Shown here: positions 31,633-43,861 of the stretch, in pieces
Layout of the letters: each line of letters begins with the position of its first letter
How positions within the stretch are numbered: position 1 is the stretch's first letter
Assembly: GCF_022965805.1 (NCBI RefSeq)
Contig: NC_133103.1
Span: 26,003,462-26,067,461 of the forward strand
Source: Primulina eburnea
Lineage: Eukaryota > Streptophyta > Magnoliopsida > Lamiales > Gesneriaceae
Length of the DNA stretch: 64,000 bases
Reading direction: 5' to 3'
Translations under genes and position numbers: made by a program
Notes under the pieces: model-generated
The model's input: only the letters and a program-made list of their open reading frames with translations
Told to the model about the DNA's origin: nothing
Database searches by the model: none

Positions 31633-34600
31633 TACGGTAAGTGTTCTAGATCTCGGATTCCCTTGATATCGGGGTTAGCTATGACTCGATTGTTACAGAA
31701 AGGAGCTGAGGGATTCCTTGTATATTCAGTAGATGTACTGAAATTGAGCCCTTCATTTGCATAATTTCCAGTGGTGTGTGAGTTCGCTGATGTTTTTCCG
31801 GATGAGATTCCAGGATTGCCTCCAGCCCGCGAGATAGATTTCAGTATTGATCTCATACCAGGTACTGTTCCTATATCCAGAGCTCCGTACAGAATGAAGC
31901 CAATTGAACTGAAAGAATTAAAGACTCGGTTAGAAGATCTGCTGGCCAAGGGATATATCAGACCGATTGTTTCTCTATGGAGCGCTCCAGTACTGTTTGT
32001 TAGAAAGAAAGACGGTTCCATGAGGCTCTGTATAGATTACCGGCAACTGAACAAGGCTACGGTAAAGAATAAATACCCTTTGCCCCGTATAGATGATTTA
32101 TTTGATCAGTTGTAGGGTTCCTTTGTTTATTCCAAGATTGATTTGAGATCTGGATATCATCAGCTGCGAGTTAGAGATTCTGACATATCGAAGACAGCGT
32201 TCAGAACCAGGTATGGACATTATGAGTTTATTGTCATGCCGTTCGGTTTAAGTAATGCTCCAGCTGTTTTTATGGGTCTGATGAACCGTGTCTTTCAGAA
32301 GTATTTAGATGATTTCGTGATTATATTTATCGATGATATTCTGATTATTCAAAGAATCTGATTGATCATGCTGAGCATTTGAGAACTGTGTTGCGAATTT
32401 TGAGAGATGAGAAATTATATGCTAAACTGTCGAAATGTGAGTTTTGTTTGAGACATGTTGTATTTTTGGGTCATATCATATCCGGAGATGGTATATCAGT
32501 GGATCCTACTAAGGTTGAAGCCGTGGTTTCTTGGCCGAGACCGACATCAGTGCCAGAGATACGCAGTTTCATGGAATTAGCGGGATACTATCGCCGATTT
32601 ATCAATGATTTCTCTAGTATTGCGAAGCCGATTACACAGCTGACTCAGAAGAATGCTTCGTTTGTCTGGTCTAAAGAATGTGAATCCAGTTTCCTTGAAC
32701 TGAAGAAGAGATTGACCAGTGCACCGATACTAAATATTCCCTCAGGTACTGGTGATTTTGTTGTTTATTGTGATGCTTCTCACAGAAGACTGGGTTGCGT
32801 GTTGATGCAGCGAGGGCATGTCATTGCCTATGCCTTGAGACAATTGAAGACGCACGAGACTTGCTACCCAATTCATGATCTTGAATTGGAAGCCTTTGTA
32901 TTTGCTTTGAAGATATGGCAACATTACTTCTACGGTGAGAAGTTTGAGATTTATTCTGATCATAAAAGCCTGAAATATCTATTTTAACAGTCTGAGTTGA
33001 ATATGAGACAGCGAAGATGGCTTGAATTATTGAAGGATTTCGATTGTGAAATCAAATACTATCCAGGAAAGTCCAATGCCGCAGCTGATGCATTAAGTCG
33101 TAAGGTATGTTCTTTATCCTTATCGACTATTGGCATTTCAAGTTTGATAGAAGATTGTTGTTTGTCTGGGTTAGTGTTTGAGACAGATCGTAGACCGTTG
33201 CGATTATATGCTGTTCAAGTCGAACCAGAGTTGATTGTGAAAATTAAAGAAGCACAGAAAAGTGATCAGAATATTCAGAAGTCGATTGAAATGGTCAGAT
33301 CAGGGAATCAGTCTGAATATCAGGTTCGTGATCTTGTGTTATATGTGAATAACCGTATTGTGGTGCCAGATGTTTCAGAATTGAAATGACATATATTAAC
33401 AGAATCACACTGTAGTCGGTTTAGTATTCATCCTGGTGGCAGAAAGATGTACAATGATCTGAAGAAACAGTTTTGGTGGAAACAGATGAAGTTAGACATT
33501 GCAGAGTTTGTGTCTAGATGTTTGAATTGCCAACAGGTTAAAGTAGAAAGGAAGAAACCCAGGGGTTTACTGCATAGTTTATCTGTCCCCGAATGAAAAT
33601 GGGATCACATTTCCATGGATTTTGTTACGAAACTACCATGTTCTTCCCAAAGCTGTGATGTGATTTGGATCGTGATTGACAGATTGATCAAATCAGCATG
33701 CTTTATTCCATGCAGAATGACGTACAGATATGATCAGATGGCAGAGATATATGTCCGAGAGGTAGTTCGATTGCATGGTGTGCCGAAGTCTATCGTATCA
33801 GATCATGATCCGCGATTTCCTTCGCACTTCTGGCAGAGTTTACTGCAAGCTCTAGGTACAAAGTTACATCTGAGTACCGCATATCACCCACAGACAGACG
33901 GACAGTCAGAGCGGACTATCCAGACATTGGAGGATATGCTTAGAGCTATAGTGCTAGATTTTGGCACTAATTGGCAAGATTCATCAACTCTTTGCGAATT
34001 CTCGTACAACAATAGTTATCAGAAGAGCATCGAGATGGCACCATTTGAAGCGTTGTATGGCAAGAAGTGCAGATCTCCTCTTTATTGGGATGATATCTCT
34101 GAGGTACCTAATATTGGACCTGATATGATTCGAGATATGACGTAAAAAGTAAAGTTGATTCAGCAAAGAATGAAAACGGCTCAAGATCGACAAGCCAAGT
34201 ATGCAAATATTCGACGTAGACCGTTAGAATTTGAACAAAGAGATAGAGTATTCTTGAAGATTTTCCGTTTAGAGGCATCGTCAGATTTGGCAAGTGAGGA
34301 AAGTTGTCTCCTCGTTATATTGGTCCGTACGAGATCCTAGAAAAGATAGGTGGTAGTGCCTATCGACTCGCTATTCCGCCTTCATTATCGGGGATACATG
34401 ATGTTTTTCATGTATCATTATTGAGGAAATACATGCCAGATGCTTCACGTATCATTCAGCCAGACGAGGCCGAACTTGACGAAACACTGAGTCATATTGA
34501 AAAACCGATTCAGATTCTTGATCGTAAGGAAAAACAGCTAGAACGAAGACTATTCCGCTTGTGAAAGTTCAGTGGAGTCGTCATGGCATTGAGGAAGCTA

Positions 34601-34653
34601 CCTGGGAGACTGAGTTCGACATGAGGCAGAGATATCCAGAGTTATTTCACTGA
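31633..34653 (+). pseudogene. pol: Element E RT, RNase H, integrase, chromodomain (broken)
   Basis: Homology to C starts at TACGGTAAG. RT is interrupted by TAG 32113-32115 (CAG in C) and by a slip in the codons after FIDDILI (about 32348). RNase H ends at TAA near 32986. The integrase zinc segment is broken by TGA at 33387-33389 (CGA in C) and TGA near 33594 (TGG in C), and the C-terminal part by TAA near 34143 and two slips (about 34260, 34540). SDHDPRFPSHFW replaces [12 protein letters not shown]. The final stop TGA is at 34651-34653. Confidence 0.92.
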
Positions 34654-34714
34654 TGTGAGTTTCTGTATATTTTCTTTTTTTATACCTTCTCATTGTTATG
34701 ATTTGATTGCCTGT

Positions 34715-34751
34715 GATTTTGGGGACGAAATCGTATCTTAGGGGGGAGAAA
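34715..34751 (+). other. Element E pre-PPT hairpin and polypurine tract
   Basis: GATTTTG-GGGA-CGAAATC (34715-34732) has one G-U pair in the stem. The purine run AGGGGGGAGAAA ends at the LTR edge. Confidence 0.85.
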
Positions 34752-35146
34752 TGTAATGCCCGGGATTTTTATCTGTTAACCTGCGATTATTGATTTATGA
34801 TTGGGAATGATTATAGACGGAAAAGATTGGACTGGGAAAGACGAGAAAATACACGAATTATGTGCGAAGACAGTAACCCTCGCGCATATGCGCGAGGCAG
34901 GAAGAGGACCTCGTTCATATGCGCGAGATAGGGCGTGCATATGCGCGAGAAGGTGCATTGATGAATGCTATGTCCAGAGAACCTCGCGCATATGCGCGGC
35001 GATGGTGCACGCATATGCGCGAGATGCTGAAGAGAAGACTTCCGAGACCAGTAGGTCTCGCGCATATGCGCCGGTTGAGGTCGCGCATATGCGCGAGACG
35101 TGTTGTGTTAAGGTGAATCCATTTGCCCCTTACATGCAAGATATAT

Positions 35147-35197
<51 letters not shown>

Positions 35198-36676
35198 TTG
35201 GCTTCATTCCTTTCATTCTACAGCAGCAAGCACCGAGAGAAGACTTAGAAATTCCTTCAAGCTTCAAGATATATTAGCAACTTGGTTGTGCAACATCTAA
35301 CCATTCGATTTTGAATCTGAGCTTAGATTCTTTCTCCTTGCATCATAGGCTTCTAAAGGATGTAATTTTTTTTTATGTTCTTGCTTGAATTGGAATATTA
35401 TGTTGGGGAAAATCAGATTTTGAGCTATAGGATGTGTTCTTGATATGTTGAGATAAATATAATTGAAACCGGATCGAAGAAATGTTATCGTATGCGATTT
35501 TTGTCGATTTTTCATGCAATATGTGAGGTAGAATGTACAAATTTGGTATTGACGTGATATGTTAATTGATTATAAGTTATGGAGATGGGTCATATCTGAT
35601 TTATATTGCGGGTATATCAAGATTTCGTTGTCATGCCGTCGAAATGTATCGAGATTGCGTGTTGATATTCTTACGTTGAGTTGGAGATTGATATATTGCA
35701 TATCAACCATGTTATTTCAGATTGGTATTGAAGGTTTTGAAGATTGAGACTGATTTCATCCAACCAAACACCAAACAAAGAAAGATATAAATCAATGTTG
35801 AACTGGGAGATACGACTCGAGTCAGATTGGACTAGAGTTTCCCTAAACCACATACTAGATTTTTTATTCTTTGAGATGTTTATATTTTGTCTATTGAATT
35901 ATAGAAATGTACTTGAGATAGATGAGACATTGGCAGAGCGGCCAAGTTACTAGATGTTCGGTGGTATCGAATTGCATAGGAGAAGATTGATTCCTATTGT
36001 AGATGTTCGATACAGAAAGGACCGGAGTCTAGAAATAAGACATACTGCCACCCCGATTGGGAGAGTAGGTGGGAGATTTGTTACGTCTTATTCACACCGG
36101 GATCCCTAGAATTAGATGTGAGTTGAGTCAAGAGTTTTATCTGTATTCACTAATGTGTCATAAATTATGATTCATATTCTTTGATACATGATTTATGCTT
36201 ATGTATATGATTTTATGCATTGCATGTATACATATTTTATACTGGGATTTATTCTCACCGGAGCTTCCGGCTGTTGTCGTGTTTGTATGTGTGCATGGCA
36301 ACAGGTGGGACAGGATCAGCATCGAGAAGAGCTTGAACGAGTGATGATTAGCGTGGTGATCCGGGCCTAGACATGAAACTAGTGGTTTATTCCTAGACTC
36401 GTGGTGAAGAACAATCAACACTAGTTATGAGAATTGTATTTAGAATAAGATTGTATGTGATCATGTGTTGTAGACTTACAAGATTTGTATGTGATCATGT
36501 GTTGTAGACTTACATTCGATCTTGTACAATAAATAAATTAACTTGTTGTATGCTTGTGTATACTTTTGATTAGAAATGCATCGTTACGATAAAAAAAAAT
36601 TATCTAAGAAGCATACACAATTGATCCAATTAGTCCCAATGATTAAAGAAGATGAATTAGCACTCGGGTCCCCACA
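34752..36676 (+). repeat. Element E 3' LTR (1,925 bp)
   Basis: TGTAATGCCCGGG...GGGTCCCCACA. It is a clear relative of the C LTR in ends, array position and TA tract, but diverged in between. A 35-bp tandem duplication (TGTATGTGATCATGTGTTG core) lies near 36448-36516. Confidence 0.92.
34879..35194 (+). promoter_or_regulatory. CpG palindrome array plus TA tract, element E LTR
   Basis: Seven units of CTCGCGCATATGCGCGAG or shortened forms in 34879-35098, then a TA repeat of over 50 bp at 35141-35194. Same layout as in C although the surrounding LTR has diverged. Confidence 0.7.
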
Positions 36677-37623
36677 AATAGCATGTTAAAACCATTGGTA
36701 CACCATACATATATTATCATGTGAGCACAAGAAAATGAATTCCACTTACTACACTTGGAGCACTTGAATCAAAACTCTTGATACAATTGCTACAACAATA
36801 AACCAATAACTAACCATCAACACCCAAATAATAACATTAGATGATCATTTAACCCAATACATCTATCACAACTATCAACCCTTAACTCCACCATATTCAA
36901 TAACTCAAGAACAAGAAGAAAAACCACTTACCTTAGCTCTTAAACCCCAAAATAAACTTGTTCTCACTTCAATAATCCAACAAGAAGCTAGAATGAAAGT
37001 AGCAAAAGATGGAAAATAAGAACCCTAGTCTCCCTTGAGCTGAAGAATCGAGAAGTAGAGGAGAGAAATGAGAGTAAACCTTGTATTTAATCACTTAAAA
37101 CCGAAAACACGACTTTACTGTTCATCGACCGCGGGTGCACTAGCTTCTTCACCACGGGTGCGCTGCGTGTACTGGACAACATCCAGAAATCTGAAAACGA
37201 CGACCGCGGGTGCACTGAGTTCTTACCACGGGTGCACTCTGGTCTCTACCCAAACACCGCGAGTGCGGTGTCTTCTCCAGCGCGGGTGCATTCTCCCTTG
37301 AAGCCAACAACAAGCTTTGCATCTAAAAATCGAATCGTAACGTCGCTTCTTCTCACAATCTGGCAACAATCCCAACAAGAAAGTTGCACCTCTAAGTCTC
37401 ATCTAACCACTCCAATTGACCTCATACCAATTAGCTCAACGTACAAATTACCATGAATTAAATCGCAAAGACGCTACAATATAACCACACATCAACTAAA
37501 AACAACAATACTATAAACCATAAATCACAATTCTTAACATCAAAAATATACTTAAACTTAACCAAATAGTCCATAAACACAAGAAATCTTAAACCGTACC
37601 ATTCACCAAGCTTGGATATTACA
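36677..37623 (-). repeat. Element F 3' LTR, truncated
   Basis: Aligns with 42914-43861 of the 5' LTR. The edge TGTAATATCC (minus) is at 37623. The other approximately 715 bp are missing where E begins. A palindrome array (ACCGCGGGTGC type) lies at 37127-37293, with TATA-like TTAAATACAAG (minus) near 37078-37095. Confidence 0.88.
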
Positions 37624-37659
37624 ATCTCCCCTCCTTAAAGGAATTTCGTCCTCGAAATT
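37624..37659 (-). other. Element F pre-PPT hairpin and polypurine tract
   Basis: On minus, AATTTCG-AGGA-CGAAATT (37642-37659) followed by CCTTTAAGGAGGGGAGAT up to the LTR. Confidence 0.85.
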
Positions 37660-39742
37660 GATGTCACTGCGCAAACAACTCAGGATACTTTTCTTTCATC
37701 TCATCCTCTGGTTCCCACATGGCTTCTTCAATCAATTGATTCCTCCAAAGGACTTTAACAATACCGATCTCTTTGTTTCTCAATACTTTAACTTTTCAAT
37801 CCAAATCTGGACTGGTATCTCTTGATACGTTAAATTCGGCGTCAAATCCAATGGTTCGTGGCGAAGAATATGGGAAGGATTCGCAATATACTTCCTGAGC
37901 ATGGAGACATGAAAAACATTATGAACTCTGTCAAGATTTGGTGGTAGGGCTAACCTGTAAGCTCGATCACCGACTCTGTCCAAAATCTCAAATGGGCCAA
38001 TAAATCTCGGACTCAACTTTCCCTTTTTGCCAACCGCATCACACCTTTAAGAGGTGCAATCTTCAAGAACACGTGGTCTCCAACCTCAAACTGCACCGGC
38101 ATACGTCGTACATCAGCCTAACTCTTCTGTCTTGACTGTGTTGTCTTCATCCTTTCTTGGATAACAGCAACAACACAGCTGTCTGTTGGACCAACTCTGG
38201 ACCCAACATCTTCCTCTCACCAATCTCATCCCAATATAAGGGAGAGCTATACTTTCTGCCATAAAGTGCTTCATACGGTGCCATGCCAATCATCGTCTGG
38301 TAACTGTTATTGTACGTGAACTCAACCAAAGGAAATTTGGAATCTCAACTACCAGGATAGTCTATAGTACAAGCTCTGAGCATATCCTCCAAAATCTGAA
38401 TAACTCTCTCTGATTGACCGTCACTCTGAGGTTGATATGCTGTACTGAATGCTAACCGTGTACCCAAGGCTCTGTGCAAACTCTTCCAAAACTCTGAAGT
38501 AAATCTAAGGTCATGATCAGACACGATCGACACAGGAACACCATGAAGTCTAACAATCTCTGCTATGTACTCTTTGGCATACTGGTTCATGGAATACATT
38601 GTCTTGACTGGGAGAAAATACGCTGACTTGGTCAATCGATCAACAATAACCCAAATAGAGTTATAACATTTCTGCATTCTGGAAAGACCAACCACGAAAT
38701 CCATTGTAATATGCTCCCATTTCCATTGAGGAATCGGCAATGACTGCAATGTCCCAGTAGGTCTCTGGTGTTCGATTTTCACCTGCTGACAAGTTAGAAA
38801 CTGAGAAATAAACATGGCAATATCCTTCTTCATACCTGGCCACCAATAGATTCTACGAAGATCCTGATACATCTTGGTACTACCTGGATATATCAAGTAT
38901 GGAACGGTATGTGCCTCTGTCAAGACATCTCGCCGAATATCATCACCAGCAAGAACGCATATACGGCTTCTGAATGTCATCAAACCATCTTTATTCATCC
39001 CAAACTCAGAATTACCTCTCTCTTCTACTCTGGCTCTCATCTCTTTCAAATGTGCATCATTAGCCTGCTCTCTACGGATCATGTCCGCCAATGTAGCCCG
39101 AATGATCAACGCTGAAAAGCGAGCCATGGTTCTCGGAACCACCAAAGATATCTCTTCTCGTTGCAAATCTAACAACAACGGCTTATGGATCATAGAACTC
39201 AAAGAAGAACTTGACTTACGGCCCAATGCATCCGCTACAACATTCTCTTTCCCTGGGTGGTAACTAATAGTCACATCATAATCTTTGACAAGCTCTAACC
39301 ACCTTCTCTGTCGCAAATTGAGTTCCTTCTGGGAGAACAAATACCTTAAACTCTTGTGGTCCGTGAAAATTTCACACTTTTCGCCATATAAATAGTTTCT
39401 CCAGATTTTCAAGGCGAAAACCACAGCTGCCAGCTCCAGATCATGCGTAGGATAATTTTTCTCGTTGTCTTTCAATTGACGAGAAGCATAGGCTATAACA
39501 TTTCCACGTTGCATCAACACTGCACCGAGGCCTTTCTTCGACGCATCGATATAAACAACAAAGTCCTCTGTACCACAGGGCAATGCAAGTATCGGAGCTG
39601 TCGTCAACTTATCTTTCAACTTCTGGAATCCACTCTGGCATTCATTGGACCACTCAAACTTCACAGTCTTCCTTGTCATATTGGTTAACGATAGGGCAAC
39701 CTTGGAAAAATCTGAAATAAAACGATGATAATAACCTGCCAA
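37660..39742 (-). pseudogene. pol: Element F RNase H, integrase and chromodomain tail
   Basis: The main frame 38345-39742 holds RNase H ([48 protein letters not shown]) and integrase ([50 protein letters not shown]). Y replaces H in the zinc segment (LIYPGS for SIHPGS). Later pieces (38147-38329 and 37780-38016) carry the GRKYSSPLYWDEIG segment and GPF, and the tail reaches about 37665 in shifted frames. Confidence 0.9.
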
Positions 39743-41070
39743 ACTCTGATACCGTGGTATGGATAGGCCAATTCTGTATCGCCTCGATTTTCACTGGATC
39801 AACAGCTATACCATCCTTCGAGACAACATGGCCTAAGAAAGAAATCTGCTCCAACTAGAACTCACATTTCTTCAACTTAGCATACAACCTCTTCTGTCTC
39901 TACAACTGAAGAACGACTCTGAGGTGCTCTGCATGAAGCTCTCTGGTCTTGGAATAGATCAATATGTCATCGATGAAAACAATGACAAAGCTATCCAAAT
40001 ACGGCTTGAACACTCGGTTCATAAGATCCATACAAACTGAAGGAGCATTAGTCAGACCGAACGACATCACAAGAAATTCGTAATGACCATACCTGGTCCG
40101 AAATGCCGTCTTAGGGATATCAGGCTCCCTAACTTTCAACTGATAATAGCCGGATCACAGATCAATCTTTGAAAATATTGTAGCCCCTGCAGTTTGTCAA
40201 AAAGGTCGTCTATCTGTGGCAACGGATATTTATTCTTGATCGTTACTTTGTTGATTTCTCTGTAATCAATGCAAAGCCGGAAAGATTCATCTTTCTTCTT
40301 CACGAAAAGAACCGGAGCTCCCCAAGGTGAAGAACTCGGCCGAATGAAAACTTTATCCAATAAATCCTGCAATTGCGTCTTCAATTCTTTCATCTCTGTT
40401 GGGGTCATTTTGTACGGAGCCTTGGAAATAGGAACCGTCCCGGGGACTAGATCGATCACAAACTCTACATCTCTGTTCGGAGGTAAACCCGGAACATCAT
40501 CCTTAAATACATCAAGGAACTCTCTTACCACATCAATAATATCATCAACATTCAACTTCACAATTCTATCCATATCAACAAATCGAAGCCAAAAACCCAT
40601 CACAACCTCTAAACAACAAATTCTTAGCCTCAAGACATGAAATAAAAGGAAGGACCAGCGAAGTACCTGCACTGGCGAGCAAACCTTCCTTATTTCCATC
40701 ATCTGCAAATTTCACCGTCTTGGCAATATAATCAATTACTGCACGATAAGTTGATAGCCAATCCATGCCAAGTATTATATCAAACGCAACCATCGGAATA
40801 ACAATCAAATCGGCATAAACCACTCGCTCATCAATTTAAACAGAACACGTATACACAATAGACGTCGGGCACAACATATCCCCAGAAGGCAATACAACAT
40901 TAAACTGGAGGGGAAGAATAGAAGGAACTAGACCTAAAGATCTCAAAAATAGTTCAGACATAAAAGAATGAGCAGCACCTGTATCAATCAATGTCATAGC
41001 TACACTGTCTCAAATTAAAATAGTGCTAGAGATCACAGAAGAATCATGGTTTATACATTCCTTCGTCATG
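39654..41070 (-). pseudogene. pol: Element F protease and reverse transcriptase
   Basis: The protease motif D-T-G-A-A-H-S-F is intact near 40975-41000, but the frame is interrupted by TGA near 41010 and TAA near 40838 (CAA in G). RT lies in 40136-40708 ([34 protein letters not shown]), a TGA at 40155-40157 in the LRSGYYQL block, and 39900-40139 with [20 protein letters not shown]. The remainder (39654-39854) connects to RNase H. The same LRSGYY codon is TGA in G. Confidence 0.9.
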
Positions 41071-42061
41071 GTGAAGATCCGACCCTGAACCTTCTCTTTA
41101 CTCGATCCTCTCGGACAGTCCTTGGCGATATGGCCTGCAGTACCACATCGGTAGCAAGTATGAGTACCAAATCTTCACTCCCCCCTATGATGCCTATTGC
41201 ACTTGGGACACAACGGCTTCTCAGGATCAAATGGAACTGCCGGTGCTTTAGAACTCGGTTCCATCTTGCCTTTCCCCTTAAAACTGCCTTTGCCTCTTTG
41301 GCTCGAACCTTGACCTTTTTGAGCAATAGCCTGTTGTCTCGCCTGTCTCTCTCTGGCAATATCTTTCTCATCTTGCTCGGCTAACAAGGCTTTAGCCACA
41401 ATCTCTTATATGTCACCGCCTTAGACATATTGATGTCCCTCCTGATCTCTGCTCGAAGGCCTCTAATGAAATGAGCACCCTTATCTTTTTCATTAGAGGC
41501 AATATACGGGGCAAACAGACAGCCCTCCTCGAACTTCAAATTATAATCGTCGACATTCATACCTCCTTGACGAAGCTCTAAAAACTCAGTCACCTTCCGA
41601 GCTCGAAGTGCATCTGGGAAGTACTTATCATAGAAAAGATCCGTGAAATCTTGCCACTTCATTGTCGGAACATCAACACGTACCTTGGTAGCATTCCACC
41701 AAATACGTGCAGCTTTGACTAACATGAATACTGCCCAACCAACTTTATCTTTGTCTTCATAATTGAGATGATCAAAAATCGCCTCAAGTGCTTTGATCCA
41801 CTCTACGGCCATCAATGGATCAGTGCTTCCTGCAAATTCAGGCAGATCCATCCTCTTAAATGCAGTAAATGTCCCATCAGTCCCAACTACTGAAGCCACT
41901 TGGCCTCTCCCTTGGCCTCTACCTTGACCTTGCAAACGGATCAATTGTTGAATCTGCTCACTGTGGGCCTTGACTTGCTCTTTCAATAACTTGCCGAACT
42001 ATTCGACAACTCTCGATGAGGAGCTATCCTCACCCTCTGAAGCTTTCCTCTTAGGAGGCAT
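41071..42061 (-). pseudogene. gag: Element F gag with zinc knuckles
   Basis: Starts at ATG 42061 (minus), MPPKRKASEGEDSSSS, with a TAG at 41999-42001. The gag core is open from 41986 (FKRMDLPEFAGSTDPLMAVE, FYDKYFPDALRARKVTEFLE, FAPYIASNEKDKGAHFIRG). A frame slip at about 41400 leads to 41175-41399 with the basic linker and CPKCNRHHRGE. The CCHC knuckle CYRCGTAGHIAKDC follows in yet another frame near 41120-41160. Confidence 0.9.
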
Positions 42062-42181
42062 TAAATCCTACAATGTGCTCACATAATACATATCAACAGA
42101 TAACAATATATAGATGAAGAAGAAGACGTGCCCGGACTGTTGAAAGTAGACGAAGTCATATGCATTGGTCCAAAGAACGTT

Positions 42182-42193
42182 GCTCTGATACCA
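42182..42193 (-). other. Element F primer-binding site
   Basis: TGGTATCAGAGC on minus, five bases from the LTR edge at 42199. Confidence 0.93.
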
Positions 42194-42198
42194 CTAAA

Positions 42199-43861
42199 TG
42201 TAACGCCCTCGACTGATTTTAAAAAAAATAACAGCGGAAGTGTTCTAAATTTTACTTGAAGGGAGGAAGGATTTAAAAATTTTCTTAACTAAACACATTT
42301 TTCATATATACAATCAAGAGTATATACATGATCAAATAAATGTTGCACATGTCCAAAAATGCTAACAAAATAACTTCTTCCTTCCTTCTTCTGTATGCAT
42401 ATATGACCCCGGCTCCAATCAACGTCCCGGCTCGTCACTCTTATCTACATCACATGAAATAACTAAAAAGAGTATAAAACTCAGCAAGTGGAACTCTTAC
42501 ATAACAATCCATAAAGATCATACTCTGTAAAACATGGCTTTGAAATCATTAAAAACCATCTAACTCTTGAAACATGAATAACATAGTATAACATAACAAT
42601 AACGATGATATTTCTCTTTTCTTTGTTGGATTGATATCTAAATAGTATCTCTGTCTCTGTACCTATATCACATCGATATAAATCGATACTCTGTTGGGAT
42701 ATAAGCCTATGGTCGTTGATCAACTAATTGCATGCAATCTCTAACTATGTATCTATCAATCCAATAAATCATTTGAACTCTCTTTTGGGCATTAAATCAA
42801 ACACTTTGCATACTCTTTTCTTTTGTATTCCCTTTTACACAATTGAGACATATAAAAGCCTCTAATATACAACAAAGTGTATTTATGCATAATATGAATC
42901 AAATGGAAGGGAATAGCATGTTAAAAAACCATTGGAACACCATACATATATTATCATGTGAGCACAAGAAATGAATTCCACTTACTACACTTGGAGCACT
43001 TGATTCAAAACTCTTGGTACAATTCCTACAACAATAAACCAATAACTAACCATCAACACCCAAATAATAACATTAGATGATCATTTAACCCAATACATCT
43101 ATCACAACTATCAACCCTTAACTCCACCATCTTCAATAACTCAAGAACAAGAAGAAAAACCACTTACCTTAGCTCTTAAACCCCAAAATAAACTCATTCT
43201 CACTTCAATAATCCAACAAAAAGCTAGAATGAAAGTATCAAAAGATGGAAAATAAGAACCCCAGTCTCGCTTAAGAATAGAGAAGTAGAGGAGAAAAATG
43301 AGAGAAATGAGAGTAAACCTTGTATTTAATCACTTAAAACCGAAAACACGACTTTACTGTTCATCGACTGCGGGTGCGCTAGCTTCTTCACTGTAGGTGC
43401 GATGCATGTATTGGACAACATCCAAAATCTGAAAACGACGACCGCGGGTGCGCTGAGTTCTTACCGCGGGTACTCTCTGGTCTCTGCCCAAACACCGCGC
43501 GTGCGGTGTCTTCTCTAGCGCGGGTGCATTCTCCCCTGAAGCCAACAACAAGCTTTGCATCTAGAAATCGAATCGTAACGTCACTTCTCCTCACAATCTG
43601 GAAACACTCCCAACAAGAAAGTTGCACCTCTAAGTCTCATCTAACCACTCCAATTGGCCTCATACCAATTGGCTCAACGTACAAATTACCATGAACTAAA
43701 TCGCAACGACGCTACAATATAACCACACATCAACTAAAAACAACAATACTATAAACCATAAATCACAATTCTTAACATCAAAACTATACTTAAAATTAAC
43801 CAAATAGTCCATAAACACAAGAAATCTTAAACAGTACCGTTCACCAAACTTGGATATTACA
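42199..43861 (-). repeat. Element F 5' LTR (1,663 bp)
   Basis: Ends TGTAATATCC (minus, 43861) and GGGCGTTACA (42199). It contains a palindrome array at 43368-43530 (ACCGCGGGTGCG type). On minus, TATA-like TTAAATACAAGG (about 43319-43333) follows the array. Same length as the G LTR. Confidence 0.93.

Larger units (their letters stand above)
31633..36676 (+). mobile_element. Element E: 5'-truncated relative of C with 3' LTR
   Basis: Pol from the protease/RT linker to the tail aligns with C (roughly 85-90 percent by eye), followed by hairpin, PPT and a 1,925-bp LTR ending GGGTCCCCACA. The 5' LTR, gag and protease are missing. The LTR abuts the interior of the F LTR. Confidence 0.92.
36677..43861 (-). 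mobile_element. Element F: chromovirus inserted head-on into its relative G
   Basis: Minus strand: 5' LTR (43861-42199), PBS, broken gag-pol, hairpin/PPT, and a 3' LTR truncated at 36677 by E. It abuts the zinc-knuckle region of G at 43862. F and G share LTR ends (TGTAATATCC...GGGCGTTACA), so a relative hit a relative. Confidence 0.92.

Noticed and set aside
35141..35194. Long TA tract as a centromeric or fragile-site repeat
   Set aside because: Same position and context as the shorter TA tracts in both C LTRs, so it is an expanded LTR core-promoter microsatellite.
41046..41384. 112-codon plus ORF opposite F zinc-knuckle region
   Set aside because: Antisense shadow of gag.
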